A DNA stretch of 64,000 bases. Origin: Thalassoroseus pseudoceratinae (lineage in GTDB: Bacteria; Planctomycetota; Planctomycetia; Planctomycetales; Planctomycetaceae). The stretch covers positions 62,001 through 126,000 of the forward strand of contig NZ_JAALXT010000004.1 of assembly GCF_011634775.1 (NCBI RefSeq), given 5' to 3'. A model generated the notes under the pieces. The model was not told the DNA's origin and ran no database searches. It worked only from the letters and a program-made list of their open reading frames with translations. Of this stretch, positions 29,570-38,940 are shown in pieces. The translations under genes were made by a program, and so were the position numbers. How positions within the stretch are numbered: position 1 is the stretch's first letter; the number at the start of each line of letters is the position of its first letter.

Positions 29570-30643
29570 TCAGTCTGCAGGTCGCAAGTAGATGTCCCCC
29601 GTGATTTCCCCTGCGACGGAATCATAATGTTCAAAATAATTTGGGGAAGGAAAATACTCCTGGATTCGACGAAACGCTTCCAAGGGATCGTCTTCTTCGG
29701 CGATCTTGAGAACGACATCCGGTATCGGTTGCTCTTCATCGGCTTCGTCATCCCAAAACGCTTCCTCCGCCAATTCGAGTAGCGTGGAGGAGGGCGTTAA
29801 CTCGTGCACAATGACCATTCGCTCTTCGATTCGCTCATATTCCAATGCGGAGAGTTGTGATTGCTTGAGATACTGCTTCCGCAAGAAATCCTCGAACTGA
29901 GCCGCTCGCATCTCTCGTCGCGACTCCATCGTGGCTTGGACGAGATCGTTGTTCCCTTGCGCTTCCGTCAAAGGGGAATTCATCACCCGACGAACTTCTT
30001 GAGGTGTGTCCCCACGCTTCGCCCGCCAGAGCATGTCCTTGCGATACGCCGCTTCAAAGCGTTCGCGGAAGTTAATGGGATCGTAAGGCTGAACCGGTTG
30101 GCTTCCGACCTCGTCCAGCAATCGCGAATACGCAACCGAGGGATCGGTTCCAGCATCCAAACGCACCACCTGCGACCAGGGCGGGAAGTCGACCAGAGCA
30201 TACTGATTGTCTGTAACCGTGACAGAATCGTCGTTTTCGAACTTCGCCACGAGATCGTAAAACACACCAACGGGTTCCATGACATAGACGACCGCCGCTG
30301 CTCCCGACTCCGGATGTGTCAACGCACGCATCCAGACCGCCGTGGGCTGCATGTGAAAGTCGCCAACCCGCTCGAATCCGAGTGATTCCACATCACTCGT
30401 CCAACCTTCAATCACCGATTGATATTGTGGCGACGGCGAAGACTGGGTGCGTTCCAATTCGACTTCCAGCGGTTCCATACCGCCGCCCATCATTGCAAAT
30501 TGGTCGCCAAACTTTTTGATTTCGTCACCGAGTTCCCCCACCCAACGCTTAATCCGCCATCGCAGGTACGCCACGGTGAGAATCACGACCAACATGAGGC
30601 CGAACACGACCGCCGCGACCAATTTCAGAAAATCCAAGAACAA
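29570..30643 (-). CDS. Membrane-anchored hypothetical protein
   Basis: A 357-residue protein with one N-terminal transmembrane helix (about residues 5-27, FLKLVAAVVFGLMLVVILTVAYLRW), then a large cytosolic or periplasmic domain with alternating beta/alpha character (FHMQPTAVWMRALTHPESG, AVVYVMEPVGVFYDLVAKF, TVTDNQYALVDFPPW). The C-terminal half is charged and helical. No catalytic motif is recognisable. Start is a TTG preceded by AAAGGGG; no ATG gives a full membrane segment. It lies 41 bp upstream of the peptidyl-prolyl isomerase on the same strand. Function unknown. Confidence 0.8.
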   Translation of the reverse strand: MFLDFLKLVAAVVFGLMLVVILTVAYLRWRIKRWVGELGDEIKKFGDQFAMMGGGMEPLEVELERTQSSPSPQYQSVIEGWTSDVESLGFERVGDFHMQPTAVWMRALTHPESGAAAVVYVMEPVGVFYDLVAKFENDDSVTVTDNQYALVDFPPWSQVVRLDAGTDPSVAYSRLLDEVGSQPVQPYDPINFRERFEAAYRKDMLWRAKRGDTPQEVRRVMNSPLTEAQGNNDLVQATMESRREMRAAQFEDFLRKQYLKQSQLSALEYERIEERMVIVHELTPSSTLLELAEEAFWDDEADEEQPIPDVVLKIAEEDDPLEAFRRIQEYFPSPNYFEHYDSVAGEITGDIYLRPAD

Positions 30644-30658
30644 TTGATGCCCCTTTGG

Positions 30659-30949
30659 CTAGACCAAGTCGAGTTTTGATGTCGCGACTGGCTCTGTGTT
30701 CTCGCGGGATGTGAACACTCTCGCATGTGACACATCATCGAACCTCGCAACTGGAACACAGTGGAAATGCAGCATACCCGAGTCCGATTCACATTTCACT
30801 CGTGGCAGTTGTTTCGCCCGCCACCGACTAAAAGGAAACCAAATCCGCGTATCCAGTGTTGACCCTCGGTAGCACACCCTGTCGATTGTCGCCACCACTT
30901 TTCCAAGCCGCAGCGTCAAGATAACATACAGACGTTTGTCGCTTTCCAC
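30659..30949 (-). CDS. Possible small hypothetical protein
   Basis: A 96-codon frame (GTG start at 30949) lies between the membrane-anchored gene and the divergent alpha/beta hydrolase, 15 bp ahead of the former and on its strand. Sequence includes LYVILTLRLGKVVATIDRVCYRG and FHCVPVARFDDV, which look protein-like, but no family is recognised and there is no strong ribosome site. It is the only content I can offer for the interval 30644-30972. Confidence 0.35.
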   Translation of the reverse strand: MESDKRLYVILTLRLGKVVATIDRVCYRGSTLDTRIWFPFSRWRAKQLPRVKCESDSGMLHFHCVPVARFDDVSHARVFTSRENTEPVATSKLDLV

Positions 30950-30972
30950 GCACCACCTCCCTGAGCGAACTG

Positions 30973-31767
30973 ATGCCGCGAATTTCCTTGGAAGATACCG
31001 AACTCAACGTCCTCGACCAGGGGCATGGCCCGACTGTGCTGCTCGTTCATGGATTCCCAGTAGACCACCGGATGTGGCGGAAACAGACGGCCACGCTCTC
31101 GCAAACACATCGCGTGATTGCCCCCGACCTACGCGGTTTTGGTGAATCGCCCGCAACAACTGGCGTCATTTCCATGACACAATTCGCGGACGACCTTGCC
31201 GACTTACTTGAACAAATGGAAGTCGCCGAGCCGATCGTCTTCTGCGGACTATCGATGGGCGGTTACATCGCATGGCAATTCGCCCATCATTACCCGGAAA
31301 AGTTGCGAGGTTTGATCCTTTGTGACACTAAAGCCACCGCGGACTCCGAAGCCGCCGTCGCCACCCGTCACGATGTTGCTGAAAAAGTCATCGCCGATGG
31401 CCCTGAGTTTCTATCAAAATCGATGCCATCAAAGATCTTTTCCAACCACTCGCGTGCGGAACACCCCGAACTGGTGGAGTTCGTCCAGCAGATGATTCGG
31501 GATGCCTCACCCAATGGGATCGCGGCGGCTTCGTGGGGGATGTCACTTCGTCCTGACATGACCGAACTCCTACCGACTATTAGCGTCGCGACTTTGGTCG
31601 TCGTTGGTGAAGACGATGAACTGACGTCGCCATCCGAAATGCAAACGATTGCAGAATCGATCCCCAACGGCAAAGCGGTCGTGGTGCCTCAAGCTGGCCA
31701 TATGGCACCACTTGAGCAACCCGCGATCGTTAACGATGCCATTATCAATTTCTTGCAATCTCTATAG
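30973..31767 (+). CDS. Alpha/beta-fold hydrolase
   Basis: A 264-residue cytoplasmic hydrolase of the haloperoxidase/3-oxoadipate-enol-lactonase-like group. LVHGFPVDHRMW gives the oxyanion loop, FCGLSMGGYIAWQF the nucleophile Ser, VVGEDDELT the acid, and PQAGHMAPLEQP the catalytic His. Family members hydrolyse esters, lactones or haloalkanes; the substrate cannot be chosen from sequence. A rhodanese gene follows 34 bp later on the same strand. Confidence 0.9.
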   Translation: MPRISLEDTELNVLDQGHGPTVLLVHGFPVDHRMWRKQTATLSQTHRVIAPDLRGFGESPATTGVISMTQFADDLADLLEQMEVAEPIVFCGLSMGGYIAWQFAHHYPEKLRGLILCDTKATADSEAAVATRHDVAEKVIADGPEFLSKSMPSKIFSNHSRAEHPELVEFVQQMIRDASPNGIAAASWGMSLRPDMTELLPTISVATLVVVGEDDELTSPSEMQTIAESIPNGKAVVVPQAGHMAPLEQPAIVNDAIINFLQSL

Positions 31768-31801
31768 TCTCCTAAACTCTAGAATCACCAGGGCAAATTC
31801 C

Positions 31802-32176
31802 ATGGGAAAGAAGCATTCCCCACTGTTTCTCGAGATTGTCAACGATGCCAAAACACGCGTCCAAGAATGCAACGTCGATGACGTCAAACAAAGACTCGAC
31901 GCAGGTGTAACATTTCACCTGATTGATGTCCGTGAGGAAAGCGAATATGCCAACGGCCATCTGCCGGGTGCGATTCATCTAGGCAAGGGTGTTATCGAGC
32001 GTGATATCGAAAAGAACATTCCTGACACCGACGCCCCACTAGTCCTCTATTGTGGAGGTGGCTTCCGTTCTGCACTCGCTGCCGACGCACTTCAAAAAAT
32101 GGGCTATAGCAGCGTTATCAGTATGGACGGCGGTTGGAGCGGTTGGAAGAACGCGGGTTACCCTACCGAAGGTTAA
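31802..32176 (+). CDS. Rhodanese-like sulfurtransferase
   Basis: A single-domain rhodanese of 124 residues. The signature LIDVREESEYANGHLPGAIHLGKG is complete and the active-site loop YCGGGFRSALAA carries the persulfide Cys. The N-terminal 25 residues form a short helical extension. Such enzymes transfer sulfur to thiols or cyanide or act in sulfur relay; the physiological partner is unknown. Start ATG at 31802 with AGGGCAAATTCC before it. It lies 34 bp after the hydrolase, probably in one transcript. Confidence 0.92.
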   Translation: MGKKHSPLFLEIVNDAKTRVQECNVDDVKQRLDAGVTFHLIDVREESEYANGHLPGAIHLGKGVIERDIEKNIPDTDAPLVLYCGGGFRSALAADALQKMGYSSVISMDGGWSGWKNAGYPTEG

Positions 32177-32261
32177 AAACGAGCATTCACAGTTTAGCCG
32201 AATACATCTGCCACTAAATTTCTAATACACCCGACAACCAGCAAAACAGAAAGAATAGTCC

Positions 32262-32996
32262 ATGCACGAACCCTATCAATTCGCTCTCGCGATCTTAGTC
32301 ACTTTTGGCTGCAACAGCTTGTGGCAATCGAATCTCCAAGCAGAAAGTGGTCAGGGGACAACACTCATTCAAGATGACTTCAACCGTGACGAGAAAGACC
32401 CTACCAAAGAACAAGTGGGAAATGGCTGGGGAACGAATAGCCGGACCCGCGCGAAGGGTCACAAGCAAGTTGATCTCGTTGACGGCGCGATGCACATCAA
32501 ACGTGCCGAAGTGGCTGACCATGGAGTTTCCGTTACACATGAAGCCGCCTTCAAAGATGCTATTATCAAGCTCCGATTTAAACTAGGCCCCAAAGACAAC
32601 TTGGGCATCAATATTGCCGACATGAAAGAAAAGTCCGTTCATGCCGGCCACATCTGTATGGCGAAAATTCATCCGGGGCGTTTAGAACTTGTTGACCTCA
32701 AAACCGGCCGAATGAACGAAGCAGTAAGAACACGACGGCTCGCTGCCGAATCGACTCCACAAGACAAAGAGCTACTCAAGAAGACGGTCAAGTTCTCGAA
32801 GCTCAAGTTCTCCAAAGATGAATGGCATCAACTTCAAGTCCAAATCATTGGCGATGAAATCACTGTTATGATTGATGACAAGAAAGTTGGGGCATTCCAA
32901 TCGCCAGGAATCGGGCACGCCACCAAGAGTCGATTACGCCTAGCTGTCGGACGGGAAGCGTGGGTCGATGATGTGGAAGTCATCAAGTTGAAGTAA
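32262..32996 (+). CDS. Secreted concanavalin-like/DUF1080-related protein
   Basis: A 244-residue exported protein: signal peptide MHEPYQFALAILVTFGCNSLWQSNLQA, then a beta-sandwich-like domain, with LIQDDFNRDEKDPTKEQVGNGW at the start and DEWHQLQVQIIGDEITVMIDDKKVGAF near the end, as in DUF1080/LamG-type domains of planctomycete glycan-processing proteins. A family member may hydrolyse 3-keto-disaccharides, but catalytic residues are not identifiable here, so a carbohydrate-binding role is equally possible. Lower GC than the flanking genes. Confidence 0.75.
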   Translation: MHEPYQFALAILVTFGCNSLWQSNLQAESGQGTTLIQDDFNRDEKDPTKEQVGNGWGTNSRTRAKGHKQVDLVDGAMHIKRAEVADHGVSVTHEAAFKDAIIKLRFKLGPKDNLGINIADMKEKSVHAGHICMAKIHPGRLELVDLKTGRMNEAVRTRRLAAESTPQDKELLKKTVKFSKLKFSKDEWHQLQVQIIGDEITVMIDDKKVGAFQSPGIGHATKSRLRLAVGREAWVDDVEVIKLK

Positions 32997-33073
32997 GACC
33001 GCCCGGTGTGGATGCCACGAATGAAGGTCTGACAGACAACCTTTTCAGCCCCTAGTTCTTTGTACCGTCATGC

Positions 33074-34063
33074 TCACTTCTTCCCCTTTGGGAGAACAGT
33101 CGTCACAGCGATTTGTTGACCATCCGGTGAGTAAGCCATATCGGTGAACTGACCACCTTTCACTTGCCCGGATAGGCGTTTCGGCTCACCAGGATTGACC
33201 GCGTCAATAGCATGCAGTTGCCAACGCTTGCCTTCATCAGGATTGCGTATCGTCACTAGAATTGTCTTCGAGTCGGGACTCCATGCTAACGCGGGAAGCG
33301 TTTCACCATCGTAGACAGTCTTCAATCCGTGCTTCGCCCCACGAGCATCGACAACTGCGACTTCCGTTCCACCGTTCTTTCGAGTTCCCCGAAACACGAT
33401 CTGTTGACTGTCTCCAGACCACGCAAAGTTCCAGTAGAAATGACGATAAGGATTCTCGTCATCGGAAAACAAACGCTGATAAGTCCCTTCGACCAAACTA
33501 TAGACTACAATATTTCCACCATCTTCGTAGGTGGTATAAGCGATTCGTGTGCCGTCCGGTGACCAATCGGCTCCCCAGCCTTTGTCGTCGATCAAAGACA
33601 ACAGTTCCTCAGGACCTTCGCTGCTCATCACCCAGACACCACGTTCCTTATACCGAGAAAAGGCGATTCGATGTCCGGCCGGTGAGAAGCTCGGCATTGC
33701 CCCGTCTCCTAGTATGCGGGCATTGCTGCCATCGGCATCAACAACGGCAATCACAGCTTGATTCCCCGACTGCCCCCCTTTCGAATCCCATGTGTCAAAG
33801 GCAATGCGAGTTCCGTCGTCGCACCAATCTGGAGAACCTTGGGTAGAGAACCCATCTTGGCTGACTAAGGGTTTCAATTCCGAACCATCATGGTTACCAA
33901 TATAGAGTCGAGCCGCGTATTGGTCCTCGGTTTTTTCCTGATCGTCTGCATCAGCTGAAAACAATGAAGGACTTAAACAAAACGATGCGAACGCAAGCAC
34001 ACATGCAAATATTGAAAGTACGATGGAATTGCCTCGACGACGACGAAACGAGAATGTCTTCAT
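33074..34063 (-). CDS. TolB-like WD40/PD40 beta-propeller protein
   Basis: A 329-residue exported protein. After a basic start and hydrophobic signal segment (IVLSIFACVLAFASFCLSPSLFSA) come five or six PD40-type blades with the repeated phrase (S/D)PDG(T/Q)-x-I-A(Y/F/V), for example DDGTRIAFDTWD, SPAGHRIAFSRY, SPDGTRIAYTTY and SPDGQQIAVTT. Such propellers are protein-interaction scaffolds. It is convergent with the DUF1080-like gene and 159 bp from the divergent DUF72 gene. Confidence 0.88.
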   Translation of the reverse strand: MKTFSFRRRRGNSIVLSIFACVLAFASFCLSPSLFSADADDQEKTEDQYAARLYIGNHDGSELKPLVSQDGFSTQGSPDWCDDGTRIAFDTWDSKGGQSGNQAVIAVVDADGSNARILGDGAMPSFSPAGHRIAFSRYKERGVWVMSSEGPEELLSLIDDKGWGADWSPDGTRIAYTTYEDGGNIVVYSLVEGTYQRLFSDDENPYRHFYWNFAWSGDSQQIVFRGTRKNGGTEVAVVDARGAKHGLKTVYDGETLPALAWSPDSKTILVTIRNPDEGKRWQLHAIDAVNPGEPKRLSGQVKGGQFTDMAYSPDGQQIAVTTVLPKGKK

Positions 34064-34221
34064 AGCGATACCTGTTGGCTAGAATGACGACCGGAGAACG
34101 GCGTTTCAGTTCGAGGCAACTATTGAGAGGCACCTCACTAGACATAAACTACCGAACACGCTGCTTGTTTGCCACTTAGAATCGAGAACACCGAACTGCT
34201 TCAACGAGATACCGTTCATTC

Positions 34222-35121
34222 ATGTGCACTCCGACCTTATCAATGCCGTACCATATTGGTTGTCCCGTTTGGGCCAACTCGCGTTGGAATGGCACATTGT
34301 ATAGCCGGTCTGCGACGCGGGACGACTATTTGCCACAGTATTCGAGTGTTTTTAACACCGTTGAAGTCAATAGCACTTTCTATGGACTACCGGCACAAGC
34401 CACCGCGTTGCGATGGGCTGAATCCGTCGCACTGGGTTTTCGATTTGCGACGAAGTTCCCCAAAGACATCACTCACGAACGCCGACTCAGCACCACCAAG
34501 GCTGAAACGTCGATGTTTATCGAGCTGCTCGAAACATTTCGTCAATACGATTGTCTCGGCCCGTCATTCTTGCAACTTCCACCGACTTTTTCCGGCAGCG
34601 AGTTTCCTAAGTTGCAACGGTTCATCGAGGAATGGCCAGCGGAGTTTCCGTTGGCCGTCGAAGTCCGACACCGAGATTACTTTGATGACGGCCCGATCGA
34701 AAATGGATTCGAGAAACTTCTCCGTGAGCGACAGTTTGACCGAGTCTTGCTCGATAGCCGACCTCTGTACTCCGCACCGGCAACGGATGAAAGTGAAGCC
34801 AGGTCACAAACCCGAAAACCCAATGTCCCATTCCGAACAAGTGTGACGGGTTCAATTCCATTTGTACGTTTCATCGGCCGTAATCAGCTAGAGCGTGTCC
34901 AACCTTGGGTCGCGGAATGGGCTCCCGTTGTCGCGGATTGGATTGAAAGCGGACTGACGCCCTACATCTTTCTGCACACTCCCGATGACTTTTTCGCGCC
35001 GGAGTTGGCTCGCCGATTCCATCAGGAATTGAGCAAATATCTGCCAACATTGCCGGACCTCGCAAGTTGGCCCGGTGAGCGTGATGACGAAGCCGGATTC
35101 AAGCAAAAGCGATTGTTTTGA
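34222..35121 (+). CDS. DUF72 (YecE-like) family protein
   Basis: A 299-residue cytosolic TIM-barrel-like protein of the DUF72 family. Typical features are the start YHIGCPVWANSRWNGTLY, the central FNTVEVNSTFYGLP and FRFATKFPKDITH, LGPSFLQLPPTF, and LAVEVRHRDYF. The biochemical role of the family is unsettled. A Met 21 bases into the frame (MPYHIGC) would be a possible alternative start. The gene precedes the YkgJ-type gene by about 80 bp on the same strand. Confidence 0.88.
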   Translation: MCTPTLSMPYHIGCPVWANSRWNGTLYSRSATRDDYLPQYSSVFNTVEVNSTFYGLPAQATALRWAESVALGFRFATKFPKDITHERRLSTTKAETSMFIELLETFRQYDCLGPSFLQLPPTFSGSEFPKLQRFIEEWPAEFPLAVEVRHRDYFDDGPIENGFEKLLRERQFDRVLLDSRPLYSAPATDESEARSQTRKPNVPFRTSVTGSIPFVRFIGRNQLERVQPWVAEWAPVVADWIESGLTPYIFLHTPDDFFAPELARRFHQELSKYLPTLPDLASWPGERDDEAGFKQKRLF

Positions 35122-35204
35122 ACGACGGAGAAGGTTGGGTCCGTTGGGTCAGCTGCGTATAATGTTTTGCTTCTCGCCCCGTGCCTTTTCCCTCGTGTTG
35201 ACCT

Positions 35205-36458
35205 ATGGCCCGTCCCAAGTTGCGTTTGCCTGTAATCCAGAATTGGAGTTGTCACAACTGTAGCGGTTGTTGTCGGCAACACCTCATCGAGATCACGGAG
35301 GAAGAAAAAACGCGGATCGAGAAGCAGAATTGGACTGCGGAAGACGGCATCCCGGCGGATCGTCCGGTTGTCGTACGACACGGTCGCGGATGGCGACTCA
35401 ATCATGCGGCTGATGGTGGCTGCATTTTTTTGAATGACGAGGGTCTATGCCGGATTCATGCCAAGTTTGGCGAACCAGCAAAACCATTGGCGTGCCGAGT
35501 TTATCCGTATGCGTTGCACCCTTCGGGTCAGGAAGTCACGGTGAGCTTGCGATTCAGTTGCCCATCCGTTGTGGAAAACAAGGGCACACCGCTGGCAGAC
35601 AATGCCAAAGAGATCGGCCGAATCGCGAAGGCTGTCACGGAAGGCAAGAAGCTCAAGACAGATTCGCCGGAGATTTCCCCCGGGCAAACTGTGGATTGGG
35701 CAGATCTACTGCAACTGACCGAAACGCTCGATCGAATCTTCGCGGATCCCGCCGTCCCCTTCGATGTTCAGCTCCATCGGGCGTTGTTTTGGGCGAACTT
35801 GATTGGTGAAATGACGTTCGAATCCGTCCGTGGTGTTCGGCTCGCGGAATTATTGGGCATTATTGCCGAAGAAGCGGCGATCCAGATTTCTTCTTCACCG
35901 GAGCCGGAACAACCCAGTCGCAGTGGGCGGATGTTGTTTCGCATGTTGGTCGCACAGTACGCGCGGCGAGATACCGCTAGCGATTTGGACGCGGGATGGA
36001 AAGGACGGTTCCGTCTGCTGCGGGCAGCGGTGAAGTATGCTCGTGGCCGAGGCACTGTTCCGGTCCTACATGAAAAGTTCTCCGGCGTGCCATTTGATGC
36101 GATGGAGCAGGAATTCGGTCCTCCTCCCAGTGACACGGACGAACTATTTACACGGTATTTTCGCGTAAAAATTCAAGGACTCCACTTTTGCGGGTCTGCA
36201 TATTACCACGTTCCGTTTGTGGAGGGCTTTCATAGTTTGGCGTTGATGGTGCCGGTCGTTTTGTGGCTCGCACGAGCGTTAGCTGTTGGAGCAGGGCGGT
36301 CGGAACTGATTCGCGAAGACATTGTGACCGCATTGACGGTTGCGGACCATCACCACGGATACTCACCGGCACTCGGGAGTCGAGCGGCTCGAAGTCGCAC
36401 GCGGACGCTGGCCAAAGCTGGCGACATTCCACGGCTCATCAGTTGGTACCGGCGGTAA
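35205..36458 (+). CDS. YkgJ-family cysteine-cluster protein
   Basis: A 417-residue protein whose N-terminal half carries the YkgJ/CxxCxxCC zinc or iron-sulfur pattern: WSCHNCSGCCRQHL (C16, C19, C22, C23), GGCIFLNDEGLCRIH, ACRVYPYAL and RFSCPSVV. YkgJ proteins are thought to bind an Fe-S cluster or zinc; the exact role is unknown. The C-terminal half (about 160-417) is helical with no match I can name. The terminator at 36461 closes the unit. Confidence 0.88.
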   Translation: MARPKLRLPVIQNWSCHNCSGCCRQHLIEITEEEKTRIEKQNWTAEDGIPADRPVVVRHGRGWRLNHAADGGCIFLNDEGLCRIHAKFGEPAKPLACRVYPYALHPSGQEVTVSLRFSCPSVVENKGTPLADNAKEIGRIAKAVTEGKKLKTDSPEISPGQTVDWADLLQLTETLDRIFADPAVPFDVQLHRALFWANLIGEMTFESVRGVRLAELLGIIAEEAAIQISSSPEPEQPSRSGRMLFRMLVAQYARRDTASDLDAGWKGRFRLLRAAVKYARGRGTVPVLHEKFSGVPFDAMEQEFGPPPSDTDELFTRYFRVKIQGLHFCGSAYYHVPFVEGFHSLALMVPVVLWLARALAVGAGRSELIREDIVTALTVADHHHGYSPALGSRAARSRTRTLAKAGDIPRLISWYRR

Positions 36459-36460
36459 AT

Positions 36461-36496
36461 GAAGAAAGCCCGCCAATGTTGTGGCGGGCTTCTTCG
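36461..36496. terminator. Bidirectional rho-independent terminator between converging genes
   Basis: GAAGAAAGCCCGCCA (36461-36475) pairs with TGGCGGGCTTCTTC (36482-36495) around a 6-base loop. It sits 3 bp behind the YkgJ-type stop and 40 bp before the stop of the converging secreted-protein gene, so it can serve both. Confidence 0.85.
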
Positions 36497-36535
36497 CATG
36501 TTCTGCAATCACTCATCGAGTGCTTCGATTGGTGA

Positions 36536-37480
36536 TTAGTGTGGTCGCACGGTGTAGCCAGCTTGTTGAACTCGCTGGGCTTGAACCTGCATGGCACGTT
36601 GGCGTTGTTGAGCTTGCATTTGCATCGCTTGCTGCCGTTGCCGAGCCTGCATTTGAACCATTTGATTATAGTTCTTTTGGTAGGCGTTCGTTTGCCGAGG
36701 CGGAACCGAAGTCCACGGTTGGCCGTTCGTCGCGGCGGGCGGTGCCAGGTTCTGCGGATCAGGAACCAAGTTCGGTCCTTGGGGGTAGTATCCGCCGCTG
36801 GTCAACGGTGCAATTTCTTGCGGAACATAAGTCGGCGGAGCCACTGGAGTGGCGGTCATCGGAGCCGGAATGGCCCCTTCCGTGATACCGGGAACCGCAC
36901 AATTCGGGGCGACGGGAGTCGCACAGGTCGGTTGTGGAGGACACTGCGGAGCCGGACACATTTCCGGTCCGGTGGATGTGCACGTGGTGACATCCATCGT
37001 GGTTTTCGTCGTCTTCGTGACCGGAATGTAACAAACGTACTGTTCCGGCACGACTTGCTCACAAACGCGAGGCACGGTCTCGGTGTATTTGTAGGGAACC
37101 GTCCGTTGTTTCATTTCTTGGCGATACGTGGTTTTCGCGTACTGCCGAGTGACGGGTTTCGGCACCCAAACCATTTGGTAATGGCCCTCGTCCCGAGTGA
37201 CGTTGTAGACTTTGGTTTCGGGGATGGTTTCGCACCATTGTTCGACACGCGAGCCGACTTTGGTGACTTGATGATGGCTGACGACCTGTTCCTTGCGGTA
37301 CCGGGTTTTCACCACGGGATGCAATGTCGTTTGTGTGCAGGTTCCGCCATCGACTTTTTGAGTCTGGCACTGTGTTCCGCACGCGGCTGGCACTTGGGCA
37401 TGAGTGGTGGCACCACTGAGAGCGGAGAGACTCCAAGCAAACGCGACACTCAACGCTCCACGACGCAATCCGTACGACAT
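36536..37480 (-). CDS. Secreted repeat protein (YTV-like) with Gln/Met-rich tail
   Basis: A 314-residue exported protein with signal MSYGLRRGALSVAFAWSLSALSGATTHAQ (start 37480, strong ribosome site GGAAGGAG). Residues 40-150 hold short beta-strand repeats with Y/T/V-rich blocks, e.g. KTRYRKEQVVSHHQV, TRQYAKTTYRQEMK, TVPYKYTETVPRV; such repeats resemble planctomycete YTV-type cell-surface proteins. A Pro-rich middle (TPVAPPTYVPQE) with several Cys follows, then a Gln/Met/Arg-rich tail (QARQRQQAMQMQ). Surface or cell-wall structural role is likely. The 335-codon open frame on the opposite strand is a shadow. Confidence 0.75.
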   Translation of the reverse strand: MSYGLRRGALSVAFAWSLSALSGATTHAQVPAACGTQCQTQKVDGGTCTQTTLHPVVKTRYRKEQVVSHHQVTKVGSRVEQWCETIPETKVYNVTRDEGHYQMVWVPKPVTRQYAKTTYRQEMKQRTVPYKYTETVPRVCEQVVPEQYVCYIPVTKTTKTTMDVTTCTSTGPEMCPAPQCPPQPTCATPVAPNCAVPGITEGAIPAPMTATPVAPPTYVPQEIAPLTSGGYYPQGPNLVPDPQNLAPPAATNGQPWTSVPPRQTNAYQKNYNQMVQMQARQRQQAMQMQAQQRQRAMQVQAQRVQQAGYTVRPH

Positions 37481-37694
37481 CGAGCAACTCCTTCCTGGGA
37501 TGGTCGGCGGGGCAGCCAACACATCGGGGCTTCCGGGGGATATTGAGATCATGACTTGAAGCTTCGCCTTGGATTGGACGAACCAACAACGATCTCGCAC
37601 TATCGGTATCGGAAGAGTTGCTCCAACCTCTTGAATCGATTCGACCGAAAAACTCAACTTTTTCGGAAATGTGGCAACAAACCACCCAGACCAC

Positions 37695-37928
37695 CTAATC
37701 GGCGTCTTTAAACGAAAGACGCTGGCGAGCTGCACGAAGCAATTCGTCGTAATTGCTTAACCAGGGTTCGAGCAACTGCTTTTCCAGCAAACACTGGAGA
37801 TTCCACAACGATTGCTCCTCCCCAGGATGCTAAATCGTCAGTGTCTCGTCAGTTTGGATCCGCGTCAGGAACTCAAATAAAACGAGTGCTTCGTCGGATA
37901 AAAGTTCAATTCGGATCGCATTTTTCAT
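37695..37928 (-). pseudogene. Small conserved-looking gene interrupted by one in-frame TAG
   Basis: Directly behind nadA (19-bp gap) a frame starts at ATG 37926-37928 and reads MKNAIRIELLSDEALVLF...ETLTI, then meets TAG at 37830-37832, and continues open for 44 more codons (HPGEEQSLWNLQCLLEKQ...LRAARQRLSFKDAD) to a second TAG at 37695. Both halves are protein-like and helical, and no frameshift is needed to join them, which points to one gene of about 77 residues broken by a nonsense change. It could be a recent pseudogene, a sequencing error, or stop-codon readthrough. Upstream half alone would encode 32 residues. Neither half matches a family I can name. Confidence 0.6.
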
Positions 37929-37947
37929 CAGATTGAACTCAAGAATC

Positions 37948-38940
37948 TCAAAGCAAACTGCGGGTCAGCACTTCTTGAGCTTTCTCGAAGTACGGTTGCC
38001 AAGTGATTTCGGGTTGGCCGTACTTCAGACAGTCACGGACTTTCGCCAGAGTGTTTCGGGCCATGTGCGGGCATCGGTTACAAGCACAGGTTTCGCCGGT
38101 GGATGTCATGATCCCAGGTACCGGAACGAATTCATGGTGTGGAGCCGCTAACTGCAATGGGTGAATCATGTTAGCTTCGGTCGCGACGAGGAATTTCGTC
38201 GGTTTTTCGATCGAAGCGACGTATTTCCGCATCTTTTCGGTGCCACCAATGAAATCGCTGACTTCCAAAATCGAATGCGGACACTCTGGGTGAGAGATCA
38301 CGATGGACTCGGGATTGTTTCGTTTGGCCCGCAGCAGGTCTTGCACGCTGAAAATTTCGTGCACCATGCACGCACCGGGCCACAGAATCATCTTCCGCCC
38401 GCTGACTTCCTCCAAATAACGTCCCAGGTGTTGATCCGGAACAAACAGGATTTCTTTGTCCTCGGGGAGTTTCTCGATGATTTCCCGTGCGTTGCCGCTG
38501 GTGACGATCCAGTCGGTCAGCGATTTCACCGCCGCCGAGGTATTAATGTACGCAACCGTGAGGAAATCGCGCCCTTCATCACGCAGTTTCTGTTGATAAG
38601 CGGCTAGTTTGTCCGCAGGGCAACTTTCCGCAAGTGAACACCCTGCCAAGAGATCCGGCACGAGAACTCGCTTTTCCGGGTTCAAAATCTTCGCGGACTC
38701 CCCCATGAAGTGTACGCCTGCGAACACAATCGTCGAAGTCGTCACTTTTGTGGCGTCGCGAGCGAGTTGCAAACTGTCGCCGTTGAAATCGGCGATGTCC
38801 TGGATCTCCCCATCAACATAGTAGTGAGCCAGAATCGACGCGTCTTTTTCCGCCTTCAGACGATCGATTTCGTCCATCAAGTCGAGCGGATCTTCATAGG
38901 GAGCGTCGGCAGATGAAATTGTGGGTAAGACAGAGGACAT
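37948..38940 (-). CDS. nadA: Quinolinate synthase A
   Basis: Condenses iminoaspartate with dihydroxyacetone phosphate to quinolinate in NAD synthesis, using a [4Fe-4S] cluster. Sequence shows [44 protein letters not shown], cluster Cys regions ([40 protein letters not shown]), and [10 protein letters not shown]. Length 330 residues from the chosen ATG at 38940 (MSSVLP); an upstream start 17 codons earlier is in frame but adds a sequence not typical of NadA. The nadB and nadC genes are not in the window. Confidence 0.95.
   Translation of the reverse strand: MSSVLPTISSADAPYEDPLDLMDEIDRLKAEKDASILAHYYVDGEIQDIADFNGDSLQLARDATKVTTSTIVFAGVHFMGESAKILNPEKRVLVPDLLAGCSLAESCPADKLAAYQQKLRDEGRDFLTVAYINTSAAVKSLTDWIVTSGNAREIIEKLPEDKEILFVPDQHLGRYLEEVSGRKMILWPGACMVHEIFSVQDLLRAKRNNPESIVISHPECPHSILEVSDFIGGTEKMRKYVASIEKPTKFLVATEANMIHPLQLAAPHHEFVPVPGIMTSTGETCACNRCPHMARNTLAKVRDCLKYGQPEITWQPYFEKAQEVLTRSLL

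Noticed and set aside
36539-37546. 335-codon plus-strand frame with Arg/Gly/His-rich text
   Set aside because: Antisense to the secreted repeat protein whose signal peptide, ribosome site and converging terminator all support the minus strand.
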